Shown here: positions 24,274-34,322 of the stretch, one piece after another
How the letters are laid out: every line of letters begins with the position of its first letter
Position numbering within the stretch: the stretch's first letter is position 1
Assembly: GCA_017434755.1 (NCBI GenBank)
Contig: JAFRER010000006.1
Coordinates: forward strand, 1-64,000
Reading direction: 5' to 3'
DNA: 64,000 nt
DNA from: Oscillospiraceae bacterium
GTDB taxonomy: Bacteria > Bacillota > Clostridia > Oscillospirales > Oscillospiraceae
Made by a program: the position numbers and the translations under genes
Notes under the pieces: generated by a model
Told to the model about the DNA's origin: nothing
What the model saw: only the letters and a program-made list of their open reading frames with translations
The model's database searches: none

Positions 24274-24608
24274 TTCTCACAAAGCTCCAGACTGCGGCAG
24301 CATCCGATGAAAGCGTCGTTCAGGGCCGTATATTCCGCGTTGATGGCTCTCGAGCGGGCAACGATCACAATGTCGTGTCCGGGAGCGAGACGGCCTGAAT
24401 TGAGCCTGTAGATCTCGCGCAGTCTGCGGCGTACACGGTTGCGGCAGACGGCGTTTCCGAGCTTTGCCGAAACGGTGAAACCGACGCGGTTGACATCGGA
24501 CCGGTTTTTCCGGCAGTAGACCACAAGATAAGGACTGACGCATGACTTGCCTTTGGCGTAGATATGCCGGAAGTCACTGTTTTTTTTCAATGAATACCTT
24601 GCGTCCAA
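24270..24608 (-). CDS. rnpA: Ribonuclease P protein component
   Basis: A 112-residue RNase P protein. It starts at a TTG ([20 protein letters not shown]) with GAGGG about 8 nt upstream. The RNR motif is in [14 protein letters not shown] (about residues 55-68), followed by the strand [12 protein letters not shown]. It binds the catalytic RNA and pre-tRNA 5' leader. It lies 99 nt after rpmH with a GC-rich hairpin between (24642-24661). Confidence 0.95.
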   Translation of the reverse strand: MDARYSLKKNSDFRHIYAKGKSCVSPYLVVYCRKNRSDVNRVGFTVSAKLGNAVCRNRVRRRLREIYRLNSGRLAPGHDIVIVARSRAINAEYTALNDAFIGCCRSLELCEK

Positions 24609-24641
24609 TCGAATGCCCTCGAATACTCAAAAAACGACCTT

Positions 24642-24661
24642 AGGGCGGATCGCTCCGCCCT
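24642..24661 (-). terminator. Hairpin between rpmH and rnpA
   Basis: AGGGCGGA pairs with TCCGCCCT. On the minus strand AAGGTCGTTTTTTG follows, so it may terminate part of the rpmH transcription or serve as a processing site, lowering rnpA relative to rpmH. Confidence 0.55.
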
Positions 24662-24707
24662 GAAAATGTCTTAAACCTGTTCCAAAAGGATGTGTAAACT
24701 CACTCTG

Positions 24708-24842
24708 TCAGACGGTGAGGCTTTTTCTGCCCTTTGCTCTGCGGCGGGACAGGACTTTGCGTCCGTCCGCGGTCTTCATTCTCTGACGGAAGCCGTGGAC
24801 ATTTTTGCGCTGACGCTTTTTCGGCTGGTAGGTACGGAACAT
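24708..24842 (-). CDS. rpmH: 50S ribosomal protein L34
   Basis: A 44-residue L34, starting [20 protein letters not shown] and ending [12 protein letters not shown]. This is the canonical family sequence and length. GAAAGGAG lies upstream of the ATG. It is the first gene of the block that continues to acpP. In most bacteria dnaA lies divergently upstream; here the divergent gene is gap. Confidence 0.97.
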   Translation of the reverse strand: MFRTYQPKKRQRKNVHGFRQRMKTADGRKVLSRRRAKGRKSLTV

Positions 24843-24939
24843 CTGCTGCACTCCTTTCGGTATTATACTCAACATCGGGAACGCGGATACCCGAAGCAGT
24901 TGACAATGATTGAAAATACGGCTGTTGTGCCGTTTGAAG

Positions 24940-24969
24940 ATTATATACTATAGTAGAGTTGAATGTCAA
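24940..24969 (-). promoter_or_regulatory. Strong promoter of the rpmH operon
   Basis: On the minus strand TTGACA (24969-24964), 18 nt, TATAAT (24945-24940). Both hexamers are consensus. Confidence 0.8.
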
Positions 24970-25071
24970 CTGAAACTTGGCTTTGTCGCTTTTATACGAA
25001 TCTTTCCCGTCTGAACTGTGCATTCCGGAGAAATTTCCAGCGAACTTTGCCCTGTTTCTCAAAAGTCGAAC

Positions 25072-25100
25072 TTGATAATTGTCATGCCGTATGATACAAT
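25072..25100 (+). promoter_or_regulatory. Promoter of gap
   Basis: TTGATA (25072-25077), 17 nt, TACAAT (25095-25100). The 330-nt space between rpmH and gap holds these two divergent promoters; I see no cluster of DnaA boxes there. Confidence 0.7.
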
Positions 25101-25157
25101 TTTAACGCTGTTTTGCGGGACATGTCCGCAGCAGTCCAAACTGTTTATTTTTATTAA

Positions 25158-26253
<1,096 letters not shown>

Positions 26254-26648
26254 TTTTTCAATGTTCATGCCTTTGTTTTTGGCTGCCGAGGCGATCTGCA
26301 ATTATACCACAATCATCTTCAAGGAAATCAATAATATATCCTGCACTGACAGAACGATTCTCGTCAGACTATTCCAGGAAATACTTTGCGACAAAGAGGT
26401 TTTGGTTTCTTTTTATCTGGTTTTGGCATAAAGACAATTTCCCAACAAAAAATAGTGAAAAAGTTAATTATAAAATAATATTTTAAAAATTAGGGTGAAA
26501 TGGCATGAAAATGTTGAAGAGATACTTGTTATGGGTATATGACAATGATAATATAAAAATATCATAGGAAGAAAAAAATGAGCATCGCTATTTTTTAAAC
26601 AGAAAATTAGGAAGGGATATGAATATCACTACATAAAAGGATGAATCA
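26254..26648. other. AT-rich intergenic region
   Basis: About 400 nt of markedly AT-rich DNA at the left edge of the insert bracketed by gap tails. Short open frames here lack ribosome sites and composition typical of genes. A TTGTTA...ATAATAT stretch near 26526-26556 could be the promoter of the next gene. No transposase, integrase or tRNA is visible. Confidence 0.5.
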
Positions 26649-28157
26649 ATGAATAGCAAACTGCGTAGCATATATATTATTGCACCATTTTTAATAATAT
26701 TTTGCTCTATATCATATATGATACTGCACGCGGCAAAAGCGGCTCCGGAATTAAAAACCTTTGGCCTGCTCGTGATTCTGTTTACGGCTATGATTGTCCT
26801 TTTGTCTATTGGTGTTCTGATTCGGAGAGCAGAGAGCATAAAATATGAAAAGCTGTTTCCTTTTCTTGCGCTTGGATTTGGTCTGCTGTTTTTGACAGTA
26901 ATTACGCCGATATCAGTTCCAGACGAAGCAACACATTACACCGCATCTTATATAATCTCAAATAAAATACTTATGAAGCCAAATCCTGAAGAAGCAAACG
27001 CTGCTGATTTTGAATTCATAGATTTTACTAAACATTCTAATACTTCGGATGCATACCGCAGAATCATTTCATCATTTCTGGAAGAGCCAAAAGAGGAAGG
27101 ATCAATAAATATTGCAGAGTTGTCAATCCGCTCGCTGTATTATTTTGCTGAATACTTGCCTCAGGCCATGGGAATTGCGGTCGCGAGACTCCTGCATTTG
27201 AATTTTCTCCAGACTTTTTACGTGGGAAGGCTTTTCAATCTGCTCTTTTATGTTGGCTGTCTTGCGATAGCAATTCGGCGTGTTCCACGATTCAAGCTTA
27301 CATTTGGCATGATCGGGATACTCCCCATGGCATTACAACAGGCTGCTTCATACTCGTACGATAGTTATATCAATGGTCTTGCACTTATATATATAGCGTC
27401 TTTGATAAAGGCTTGTGCAGAGGAAAATAGACTGACGAAAAGTGATTTTCTGGTCTTTCTGATTTGCTCGGTACTTATTACACCAGCTAAGGGAGCGTAT
27501 TCATTTCTTGTACTGTTGTACAGTTTGATTCCGACAACCCGATTTGGTAGCATAAGAGAAAAACGTGTTTCTTTCGTATGTATTATCTGCGCATGTGTTC
27601 TAATTTTTGCTGTTACAGCAATTCCTTCCGTAAAATGGATTGTGAATTCATCCGTGAGCGAACAAAACACATATTCTGTGAAGGAACTCCTGTCTATGCC
27701 CGGGCATGTCATTGTAATGGTGCGCAACACTCTGAAAAAGTATTTGATTTCATGGATTAAAGAAGCAGCAGGAGAAAAGCTTAGCGGGCTGACACTTCAG
27801 ATTCCGGAATGGAACGTTGCGAGTTTACTGATATTGCTGTTTCTTTCTGCACAGAATACAGAAAATGATGCATTTCAAATTACAAAGCAAATGAGAGAAA
27901 GGTTTATAATGATTTCGGTGTTGGTGGTGGTCGCCTTTATGTTGACCATGCTGATAACTTGGTCTGACAGGTATTTGAATTATATTAGCGGCGTACAAGG
28001 TAGATATTTTATACCTATATTACCTCTTTTGATTATGTCAACAAGCAACTCACATTTTATTGTTAAGGATAAAATTGAAATACCCATTTGCATTTTGTAT
28101 GTGTTTTTGGCCTCATATCCTATTCTCTATATCGTCGAATATACAATAGCCAATTAA
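26649..28157 (+). CDS. DUF2142 family membrane protein in an AT-rich insert
   Basis: A 502-residue polytopic membrane protein with about 11-12 predicted helices. The sequence TPISVPDEATHYTASYIISN (about 93-112) is the DUF2142 hallmark (P-x-DE-x-x-H after the second helix). DUF2142 proteins resemble GT-C glycosyltransferases and usually sit in cell-surface glycan loci. Base composition and codon use (many AAA, ATA, TTA, AGA) differ sharply from neighbouring genes, pointing to recent acquisition. A weak AAGGATGA lies near the ATG. Direct repeats of the gap tail bracket it. Confidence 0.8.
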   Translation: MNSKLRSIYIIAPFLIIFCSISYMILHAAKAAPELKTFGLLVILFTAMIVLLSIGVLIRRAESIKYEKLFPFLALGFGLLFLTVITPISVPDEATHYTASYIISNKILMKPNPEEANAADFEFIDFTKHSNTSDAYRRIISSFLEEPKEEGSINIAELSIRSLYYFAEYLPQAMGIAVARLLHLNFLQTFYVGRLFNLLFYVGCLAIAIRRVPRFKLTFGMIGILPMALQQAASYSYDSYINGLALIYIASLIKACAEENRLTKSDFLVFLICSVLITPAKGAYSFLVLLYSLIPTTRFGSIREKRVSFVCIICACVLIFAVTAIPSVKWIVNSSVSEQNTYSVKELLSMPGHVIVMVRNTLKKYLISWIKEAAGEKLSGLTLQIPEWNVASLLILLFLSAQNTENDAFQITKQMRERFIMISVLVVVAFMLTMLITWSDRYLNYISGVQGRYFIPILPLLIMSTSNSHFIVKDKIEIPICILYVFLASYPILYIVEYTIAN

Positions 28158-28214
28158 GCAGTTATGGTTTTTCAATATTAGTTTTTTATCTATCAGGGGA
28201 AGGACAATCAGAAA

Positions 28215-28322
28215 TTCTCCAACAAGATGCTTGACCTCGTGCGCCACATGGACAAAGTCCGCAAGGCATAATCAATAGTCAACAGCAATATAAAGCCCTC
28301 CCGGAAACGGGAGGGCTTTTGC
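28215..28322 (+). repeat. Right copy of the gap-tail direct repeat
   Basis: Starts TTCTCCAACAAGATGCTTGA, reads through an intact gap-type C-terminus (to KVRKA and stop) and ends with the same terminator stem (28292-28320). The upstream part of a gap gene is missing, so this is a fragment of a second gap allele. Confidence 0.95.
28292..28320 (+). terminator. Second copy of the gap-type terminator
   Basis: AAAGCCCTCCCG-GAAA-CGGGAGGGCTTTT, identical to 26223-26251. Confidence 0.85.
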
Positions 28323-28368
28323 CGTCTTTTCTCGCTCCTGTTATTCGCTGTGTTCCAACGGGAATGCG

Positions 28369-28397
28369 TTGACATCGGCAGGGCAAAGGAATAAAAT
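28369..28397 (+). promoter_or_regulatory. Strong sigma-A promoter
   Basis: TTGACA (28369-28374), 17 nt, TAAAAT (28392-28397), 49 nt before the zinc-ribbon gene. Confidence 0.75.
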
Positions 28398-28445
28398 CAA
28401 TCTACAGGCTGAATAAGGTCAGTCACAGTTGAAGGAGGAAAGGAA

Positions 28446-28853
28446 ATGGCAAAGAAATACCGCGTGAAATGCCCCAAGTGCGGGAATGTACAGAACATAC
28501 TCGAATCCGGTCCGTGCGCAAAGTGCGGCGAGACGCTCAGCATCAATCAGCCCGGCATGATCGGTCTCTACCGCATGGGCAATATGATGGGTGCGGCGAC
28601 GGGCTTCGGCATCTATCTGAACGAACAGCCCTACGGGGCGATTGGAAACAGGGAAAGCCTGTATATGCCGCTGCCCTACGGTGAGTACAAGATGCACATC
28701 GTCTGCGGGATGAACCGCAAGTGCAACGACCCCGTGATCAAAATCACTCCGGACGATCCCTTCGTCTGCCTGAAGGTCCATATGAATGTGGGCTTCATCC
28801 AGAACAAATTCGTGATCGAGCGCGCGGATCCCTCCACGATGCCGGAGACCTGA
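28446..28853 (+). CDS. Zinc-ribbon protein of unknown function
   Basis: A 135-residue protein. An N-terminal four-Cys zinc ribbon (CPKCGN at about 9-14 and CAKCG at about 24-28) is followed by a small beta-rich domain with IYLNEQPYGAIGNRESLYMP and a strand-rich C-terminus. The second part resembles the PEGA/DUF2846-type carbohydrate- or lipid-associated beta domains, but this is a weak resemblance. GAAGGAGG precedes the ATG. No signal peptide is present, so it is cytoplasmic. Confidence 0.7.
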   Translation: MAKKYRVKCPKCGNVQNILESGPCAKCGETLSINQPGMIGLYRMGNMMGAATGFGIYLNEQPYGAIGNRESLYMPLPYGEYKMHIVCGMNRKCNDPVIKITPDDPFVCLKVHMNVGFIQNKFVIERADPSTMPET

Positions 28854-28912
28854 GGCAAAGCTTCGCTCTCCCGTTTCGCAATTATCACTGTCAGAGTTAT
28901 AAAGGCTGTAGT

Positions 28913-30436
28913 ATGATGATCGATGCTGATTCAATGAAACAAAACGAGCTTGACGGAAACCGGCGGCAGCGTTTGTCGGTTATTCTTGTGTGTCTGCTGT
29001 CGGCCCTGGCGGCGATCACGATCTGCTCCAAGTCTTCCCCGATCTACCCGTTCAACGACTGGCAGGACGCCAACTGTTATTTTACGGTGGGGAAGTCCAT
29101 ACTTGCGGGAGTTGTCCCATATCGAGATCTATTTGAGCAGAAAGGTCCGTTTATATACTTCATCCATGCAGCGGCGGCATTGATATCCCGCGACACATTT
29201 TTCGGCATGTATCTGATCGAAACGGTATTTGCCGCCGTTTTCCTGTATTGGAGCTATAAAAGCGTTGAACTGTTCTGCGGCCGGAAGGCGATATACACCG
29301 TTCCGTTTTTAGCGTTGGTGGTTTTCACATCCAGAGCGTTCTGCCACGGGGACAGTGCAGAGGAGCTGTGTGCTCCATTTCTGGCATACACCGTGTTTGT
29401 TGCACTGAAGGCGGTAAGGAACCGTTCATTCCCTGCCGACCGTGAATCGATCATGATCGGGATCTCCGCCGCCTGTGTGTTCTGGACGAAATTCTCTTTG
29501 TGCGGATTGTTCGCCGGGTGGTTTGCGGCATATGCGATAGACATGCTGATCCATAAGAAGTGGGGCCGCATCCTGCGTGCCGCCGCCTCTATCGCAGCTG
29601 GTCTTGTTATCGGGACTCTGCCGTGGATACTATATTTCGGCATCCATCACGCCGCAGGAGACTGGCTGGAAGTCTATATATACGACAATCTCTTTATCTA
29701 CTCAAATCTTGAAGACGGCGGCTCTCTGATCAGCAGAGTGATCGGCGGACTCTACCACGGGATAAGGAATCTGTACTTTTTCATTGCAGGGTTCATTCTG
29801 ATGGTGATCGGAGGCATATACTGCGTCGTGCGCAGATGGATACCGGAGCTGCTGTATTCGTGCGCGATGTTCGCCCTGGCGTTTTTCGTGTCCTATGTCG
29901 GCGGCAGGAGCTATCAGTATTATGCGTTCTTCCTGGCGCCTTTCGTCTGCCTCGGCTTTGTGCCGCTCTGCAGCATTACGGATGCGTTCAATGAGAAGAA
30001 GCGTTTTCTTAAACGAGGCTGGTGCTGGGGATATCTTCTCCTCCTGGCAGCCGCCTATGCTCTTACGCCGAACCGGTATCTGATCGGCGTGGAGAAGAAA
30101 GAGCTGCCTCAGTATCAGTTCGCAGAGATCATCTCCGAAACGGAGAATGCAACGCTGCTCAATTATGGGTTCCTTGACGGCGGGTTCTATACGACGACCG
30201 GGATAATCCCCAACTGCCGCTCTTTCTGCGAACTGAACATCCCGCTGGTCGAACTGCGGAAACTGCAGGATGAATTTGTTGCGGAAGGGAAATGCGATTA
30301 TGTGGTGACCAGAAGCGGATCACTGGACGGCATCGACAGGAACCGGCTCTACTCACTTGTCAGCACTTCCGTGTTCTTTTATGAGGGCTCGGAGCATACG
30401 TATTATCTTTACCGCCTGACATCCTTGGACCGGTGA
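28913..30436 (+). CDS. GT-C-type membrane protein (ArnT/PMT-like glycosyltransferase superfamily)
   Basis: A 507-residue polytopic membrane protein. After the first helix (about 22-40) the external loop contains FNDWQDANCYFTVGKSILAG and then PYRDLFEQKGPFIYFIH, the D-x-x...QKGP(F/L) pattern of the PMT_2/GT-C superfamily that uses polyprenyl-phosphate sugars. About 10 further helices follow, and a C-terminal soluble domain lies at about 385-507. Two adjacent ATG codons (28913, 28916) can start it, with AAAGG upstream. It probably transfers a sugar outside the membrane; acceptor unknown. Confidence 0.75.
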   Translation: MMIDADSMKQNELDGNRRQRLSVILVCLLSALAAITICSKSSPIYPFNDWQDANCYFTVGKSILAGVVPYRDLFEQKGPFIYFIHAAAALISRDTFFGMYLIETVFAAVFLYWSYKSVELFCGRKAIYTVPFLALVVFTSRAFCHGDSAEELCAPFLAYTVFVALKAVRNRSFPADRESIMIGISAACVFWTKFSLCGLFAGWFAAYAIDMLIHKKWGRILRAAASIAAGLVIGTLPWILYFGIHHAAGDWLEVYIYDNLFIYSNLEDGGSLISRVIGGLYHGIRNLYFFIAGFILMVIGGIYCVVRRWIPELLYSCAMFALAFFVSYVGGRSYQYYAFFLAPFVCLGFVPLCSITDAFNEKKRFLKRGWCWGYLLLLAAAYALTPNRYLIGVEKKELPQYQFAEIISETENATLLNYGFLDGGFYTTTGIIPNCRSFCELNIPLVELRKLQDEFVAEGKCDYVVTRSGSLDGIDRNRLYSLVSTSVFFYEGSEHTYYLYRLTSLDR

Positions 30437-30445
30437 GTCAAAAGA

Positions 30446-30487
30446 ATGAAAAGGCCCTCCCCCGGACAGGGGGGAGGGCCTTTTCAT
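30446..30487 (+). terminator. Intrinsic terminator
   Basis: ATGAAAAGGCCCTCCCCC pairs with GGGGGGAGGGCCTTTTCAT. The distal T-run also supplies the -35-like TTTTCA of the next promoter. Confidence 0.85.
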
Positions 30488-30509
30488 GTACACGGATCCA
30501 TGCTATAAT
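30481..30509 (+). promoter_or_regulatory. Promoter with extended -10 inside the terminator tail
   Basis: TTTTCA (30481-30486), 17 nt, TGC-TATAAT with the -10 at 30504-30509. Confidence 0.55.
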
Positions 30510-30543
30510 CATCGCACAAATCATTTTGAGGGGGCCCGAGCGC

Positions 30544-31482
30544 ATGAACAAAATGAGCGATCCTTCCTTCAAGGCGACCATGGCGCAGTGCATGATGGCG
30601 CTGGTGAGCACAGCGACTGTTGCCGTGTGCGTCTGCGTGGGGGTGACGATGAATCTCATCAAGGTGTTCGATGTGAACTTCGACCACATGGGCATCCGCA
30701 CCTTCTGCATGTTCACTGTCAATTCCAACATCCTCACGGGCCTTTCCATGCTGATGGCCCTGCCTTACACGATCGACGGCCTGCGCACCGGTCACTATCA
30801 CCTGCCCAACTGGGTTGTCAAGTTCATGTTCGCCTCCGTCACCGCTGTGGCACTCACATTCCTTGTGTCGCTGTTCATCCTTGCGCCGGCAAAGGGCTTC
30901 GTGCTCATCTTCACCGGCTCTCGCTTCTTTCTTCACGGCGTATGCCCTATTCTGGCTATCCTCACCTTCGTCTTCTTCGTCTGCGACCATTATGTGACGC
31001 AAAAAGAGATCGTTTGGGCGCTGATTCCTGTTTTGCTCTATGCCATTGTGTATTTCATGATGGTGGTGGTGATCGGGCCGAACAAAGGCGGCTGGGACGA
31101 TTTCTACGGATTCGCTACGCGGATCCCGGTGTGGATCTCCATCATCATGATCACACCAGTCACCGTCGGCATCGCCACGCTCCTGCGGCTGGGACACAAC
31201 CACTTCTGCATGCGCCGCAGGCAGAAGGACGCCGAACTCTACAGACAGACCTGCGGCAAGTACGCCATCCGTGACATCGTGCGCTATATGGCCCGCGCCC
31301 GCAGAAAGTATACCAACACGGCCGATATCGTCATCCCAGCAAGGACCATCTGGCATCTCATCGAAAACTCCGGCGGAACAGATATGAGTCTCAAGGAAGG
31401 CTGCAAGCTCTACCTCAGCACCTTCCTCGAGGACGGTACGGTCACCGAGCAGATCGACATTATTGAAGCGGAGCAGGTGTAG
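30544..31482 (+). CDS. Polytopic membrane protein of unknown function
   Basis: A 312-residue protein with six likely transmembrane helices in the first 225 residues and a basic cytoplasmic C-terminal domain (about 226-312, starting RRRQKDAELYRQTCGKYA). The segment FCMFTVNSNILTGLSMLMAL, with Asn/Ser in a helix, recalls the 'YFTIQSN' motif of Pr6Pr-like membrane proteins, but assignment is uncertain. The ATG at 30544 follows GAGGGGG; an upstream in-frame start at 30433 lies in the terminator. It forms an operon with the next gene, 28 nt away. Confidence 0.7.
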   Translation: MNKMSDPSFKATMAQCMMALVSTATVAVCVCVGVTMNLIKVFDVNFDHMGIRTFCMFTVNSNILTGLSMLMALPYTIDGLRTGHYHLPNWVVKFMFASVTAVALTFLVSLFILAPAKGFVLIFTGSRFFLHGVCPILAILTFVFFVCDHYVTQKEIVWALIPVLLYAIVYFMMVVVIGPNKGGWDDFYGFATRIPVWISIIMITPVTVGIATLLRLGHNHFCMRRRQKDAELYRQTCGKYAIRDIVRYMARARRKYTNTADIVIPARTIWHLIENSGGTDMSLKEGCKLYLSTFLEDGTVTEQIDIIEAEQV

Positions 31483-31510
31483 TGCCTGCTGAAAAACGGA
31501 GAAGAGAATC

Positions 31511-32107
31511 ATGAAAAAGATGAAGATCCTGAAGAAAAAGGATCAGAACAGGGAACTGGAGCAGGTGGCGCAGTCTTTTTTCGAGACGGATGAGGAGAAA
31601 AAGATTGCTAAAATGGTGCTGAAATATGAAAAGACGGAGGATCTCTTCGATCCTGCGTGCTGCCTGCTCAAGCCGATTGTGAGCAGGGAGGTGCTTGCGC
31701 ACATCGGGAGCATGTTCGGCCTGGTCCCGAATGACTACAAGGTGGATCTCACGCTGCGCTTCAACGACCTCTGCGGCTATTCGGAGTCGCAGCTGGTGGA
31801 GATCATTCGGAAGAACTTCGCACTCGAGATGCGTGGCAGCCGGACACAGAACAAGAGCAGGCGCAATCTGGCCTTCTCATTCATCGGCATCGGAGTGCTG
31901 TTCTTCCTCATCATGATCATAATCAAGCGCTTTTGGGTGGCGGATACAGTATGGAACGACCTTGTTTTCTACTTCTTTGACATTCTTACCACGGTCGCCT
32001 TCTATCAGGCGGCCACGATCCTCGTCGTGGAGCACAGAGAGAAGAAAGCGATTGTCAACAGCATGCGTAACCACTTCCATGAACTGATCATAGAAAAAAG
32101 CGCATGA
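31511..32107 (+). CDS. Two-helix membrane protein of unknown function
   Basis: A 198-residue protein: a Lys/Glu-rich soluble N-terminal region (about 1-115) with DPACCLLKPIVSREVLAHIG, then two transmembrane helices (about 120-138 and 148-170) and a short basic tail. Both termini should be cytoplasmic. I do not recognise a family. Co-directional with, and close to, the preceding membrane protein, so the two probably act together. Confidence 0.65.
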   Translation: MKKMKILKKKDQNRELEQVAQSFFETDEEKKIAKMVLKYEKTEDLFDPACCLLKPIVSREVLAHIGSMFGLVPNDYKVDLTLRFNDLCGYSESQLVEIIRKNFALEMRGSRTQNKSRRNLAFSFIGIGVLFFLIMIIIKRFWVADTVWNDLVFYFFDILTTVAFYQAATILVVEHREKKAIVNSMRNHFHELIIEKSA

Positions 32108-32131
32108 AACAGCCGCGGCATAAAGAAGACA

Positions 32132-32153
32132 GCCCTCCCCATATGGGGAGGGC
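32132..32153. terminator. Palindromic terminator between convergent genes
   Basis: GCCCTCCCC-ATAT-GGGGAGGGC, perfect; the T-run is weak on the plus strand. It lies between convergent stops. Confidence 0.65.
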
Positions 32154-32174
32154 TTCGCTTCCTTAACGGCGGTC

Positions 32175-32810
32175 TCAGCCGCCCGGCTTGTTTTTCACGA
32201 TGTACACGCCTTTCGAGGGGTGCTCCAGGACATCTTCCTCGCAAAGATCCTTCAGGACGCGAAGCAGCTGGCGCGTGCTGACACCGAGTGAGTGGGCCAG
32301 ATCGCCTATGTTCGTCATTCTGTCACCGTTTGAGGAATACTGCAGCGAGACGAGGACCCTGTTGCGCAAAGTGCCCTGTCGGTTGTTCATTACGGCACCG
32401 TTGAGCTTGTTGGCAAGGCAGCGGCAGAGGTAGCAAAGGAAAACAGGGTCTTCCAAAAGACGCTGCCGGTTCTGCTCCAGATAAAGCGCCAGTGTATAAA
32501 CATCCGTCTTCGCCTCCACGAAGAGAGGTGTGAACTTGCTGCCCACGAGCTCAAAATCACCGAGAATATTGACATAGTTGTAGCTGGTCTGCAGTACGAT
32601 GGTGGAGTTCTCGTCCGGCATGTCGTACAGGAGCAGTTCACCCTCGACTATGAACTGCAGATAAGTCAGGGTGGAGAAAGGATTGGTGAGCAGTTCACCG
32701 GGTTTGTAGTGCAGAAGAAAAATCTTCGGCATCTCACCGCGGAAACTCTCTCGCAGACCGATCGCGTCGATGTAGGCGTTCCGCCGTTTCGGATCGTTTA
32801 TCGTTTCCAT
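32175..32810 (-). CDS. CRP/FNR family transcriptional regulator
   Basis: A 211-residue regulator. The N-terminal cyclic-nucleotide-binding-like beta roll (about 20-120; LLHYKPGELLTNPF, FIVEGELLLYDM) lacks the cAMP-binding RXS motif and the FNR cysteines, so the signal is unknown. The C-terminal winged helix carries IGDLAHSLGVSTRQLLRVLK (recognition helix, about 165-185). GGGAGGTG precedes the ATG. It is divergent from the Gfo/Idh gene, with a CRP-like palindrome between, and probably governs the sugar locus to its right. Confidence 0.85.
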   Translation of the reverse strand: METINDPKRRNAYIDAIGLRESFRGEMPKIFLLHYKPGELLTNPFSTLTYLQFIVEGELLLYDMPDENSTIVLQTSYNYVNILGDFELVGSKFTPLFVEAKTDVYTLALYLEQNRQRLLEDPVFLCYLCRCLANKLNGAVMNNRQGTLRNRVLVSLQYSSNGDRMTNIGDLAHSLGVSTRQLLRVLKDLCEEDVLEHPSKGVYIVKNKPGG

Positions 32811-32908
32811 AAAGACACCTCCCGCAGGCGCCGAACAGTCTGCCTTCAGGCGGCCCCGGCGTTTTGGATATTTCCGACAAAAAGCATTGTAAAACTTGGG
32901 AAGTATGA

Positions 32909-32924
32909 AGTGACATGTGTCACA
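32909..32924. promoter_or_regulatory. CRP-like operator palindrome
   Basis: A-GTGA-CATGTG-TCAC-A is a perfect 14-bp palindrome at 32910-32923, and it matches the TGTGA-N6-TCACA CRP site except the first base. It lies between the divergent CRP/FNR-type regulator and the oxidoreductase, about 80 nt from the latter's start codon. Confidence 0.65.
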
Positions 32925-33003
32925 ACATTCAGCATGTTTTTTTTATAAACTAAAAGTTGGGAAAAAGCAAGGAGTTATTCCGATTAATCAAGAGAGGTGT
33001 CTT

Positions 33004-34146
33004 ATGGAGAAAAGAGTTCTCGGCATCGGTGTCATCGGCACCGGAACATTCTGCGACGCGTATCTCAGCACTCTCGGCCCCAAATATAGCAACGTGCGTC
33101 CGGTAAGCTGCGCGGATCTGAACGCGGAGGCGGCGAAAGCCGCGGCGGCGCGCTGGAATATCCCCAAGATCTATACGAGCGAGGAGATGTTCGCTGATCC
33201 TGAGGTGGATATCGTCCTCATCATCACCAATCCGGCCTCGCACTACAGCCTCACAATGGCCGCGTTGAAAGCGGGGAAGCATGTCTACTGTGAAAAACCC
33301 CTGGCCACGAGCCTTGAGCAGGCAAACGAGATCGTGGCATTTGCAAAGGAGAAGGGCCTTTTCGTCGGCTCGGCGCCGGATACCTTCCTTTCCCCTGAAT
33401 ACCAGACGATCCGCAAGCTCATCGACGACGGTGCCATCGGCAAAGTCATCAACGTCTCGGCAAACTATGTCGGCCCCGGCGCTGACCTCTGGCATCCGAA
33501 CCCTGGTTTCCTGTACAAAAAAGGCGGCGGCCCTGCGCTGGACATGGGCCCTTACTTCCTCACCACGCTTGTGGCCATGCTCGGCCCTCTGGACAGCGTG
33601 TTCTGCTATGCCAACCGCGGCTGGGACGTGCGCAGACTGCCGCACGAGGATGTCGATGTGGAGGTGTTCACCAACTACTGCGCGATCTTGAGCTTCAAGA
33701 GCGGCACGGTCGGCAGCCTCAACATGACCTATGACGAGTGGAAGTCCAGTCTGCCCAGAATGGAGATCTACGGAACTGAAGGCGTGATCGAGGCGCCGGA
33801 TCCCAACAGCATGACCGGCGCGCTTCGGCTCCTGAAGGCCGATGAGTTCAAGGCCTATGTGAATACAAAAGAGTCTCTCCCCGACAGGATCAATGCGATC
33901 TACGGCCCCGAGAGCCGCTTTCTCTTCCGGGATGTGGAAACGGTTGTCCCACGTATCGGCAATGAGCGCGGCGCCGGCGTGGCGGATCTGGCTGCGGCGA
34001 TCGTCGAGGGACGCAAGCCCCGCGTGAGTGCCGAACTCTGCCGCCACGTCACGGAGGCCATCAACGCCTTCAATGTGTGCGCCGAGACCGGCATGCCCTA
34101 CAAAATGACGACGGAGTTCGAACTTCCGGAGCTCCTTTTCAGGTGA
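33004..34146 (+). CDS. Gfo/Idh/MocA oxidoreductase, possibly for C-glycoside 3-oxidation
   Basis: A 380-residue member of the Gfo/Idh/MocA family. [20 protein letters not shown] is the Rossmann start, CEKPLATS (about 97-104) holds the catalytic Lys, and [12 protein letters not shown] carries the active-site region of the C-terminal domain. Because a DUF6379-type C-glycoside deglycosidase subunit follows, it may be the DgpA-type enzyme that oxidises C3 of the sugar in flavonoid C-glycosides; this is inferred from context. Start at 33004 follows AGAGAGGTG. An ATG at 32917 is rejected because it lies over the operator. Confidence 0.88.
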   Translation: MEKRVLGIGVIGTGTFCDAYLSTLGPKYSNVRPVSCADLNAEAAKAAAARWNIPKIYTSEEMFADPEVDIVLIITNPASHYSLTMAALKAGKHVYCEKPLATSLEQANEIVAFAKEKGLFVGSAPDTFLSPEYQTIRKLIDDGAIGKVINVSANYVGPGADLWHPNPGFLYKKGGGPALDMGPYFLTTLVAMLGPLDSVFCYANRGWDVRRLPHEDVDVEVFTNYCAILSFKSGTVGSLNMTYDEWKSSLPRMEIYGTEGVIEAPDPNSMTGALRLLKADEFKAYVNTKESLPDRINAIYGPESRFLFRDVETVVPRIGNERGAGVADLAAAIVEGRKPRVSAELCRHVTEAINAFNVCAETGMPYKMTTEFELPELLFR

Positions 34147-34151
34147 ATGCC

Positions 34152-34322
34152 ATGGAATTGCTTGAATTACACAACATAACCAAACGTTATCCGGGCGTTG
34201 TCGCGCTTGACAATGTGTCCATCAGTTTCCGCGAGGGCGAGGTCCATGCGCTGGTAGGCGAGAACGGCGCCGGCAAGTCTACCTTTATCAAGACCATTTC
34301 CGTGTGCTGCGGACCAAGATGA
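34152..34322 (+). pseudogene. Truncated sugar ABC transporter ATPase (RbsA/MglA type)
   Basis: It starts as a normal sugar-import ATPase: [20 protein letters not shown], then [13 protein letters not shown] with Walker A. At about residue 50 it switches to unrelated sequence (SVCCGPR) and stops. Full-length members have about 500 residues with two ATPase domains. The break, near 34303, is the left side of a deletion that removed the rest of the ATPase, any permease and binding protein, and the start of the next gene. Confidence 0.8.

Noticed and set aside
28446..28853. Zinc-ribbon gene as cargo of the gap-tail island
   Set aside because: It lies outside the right repeat, has its own consensus promoter, and its composition matches the host rather than the insert.
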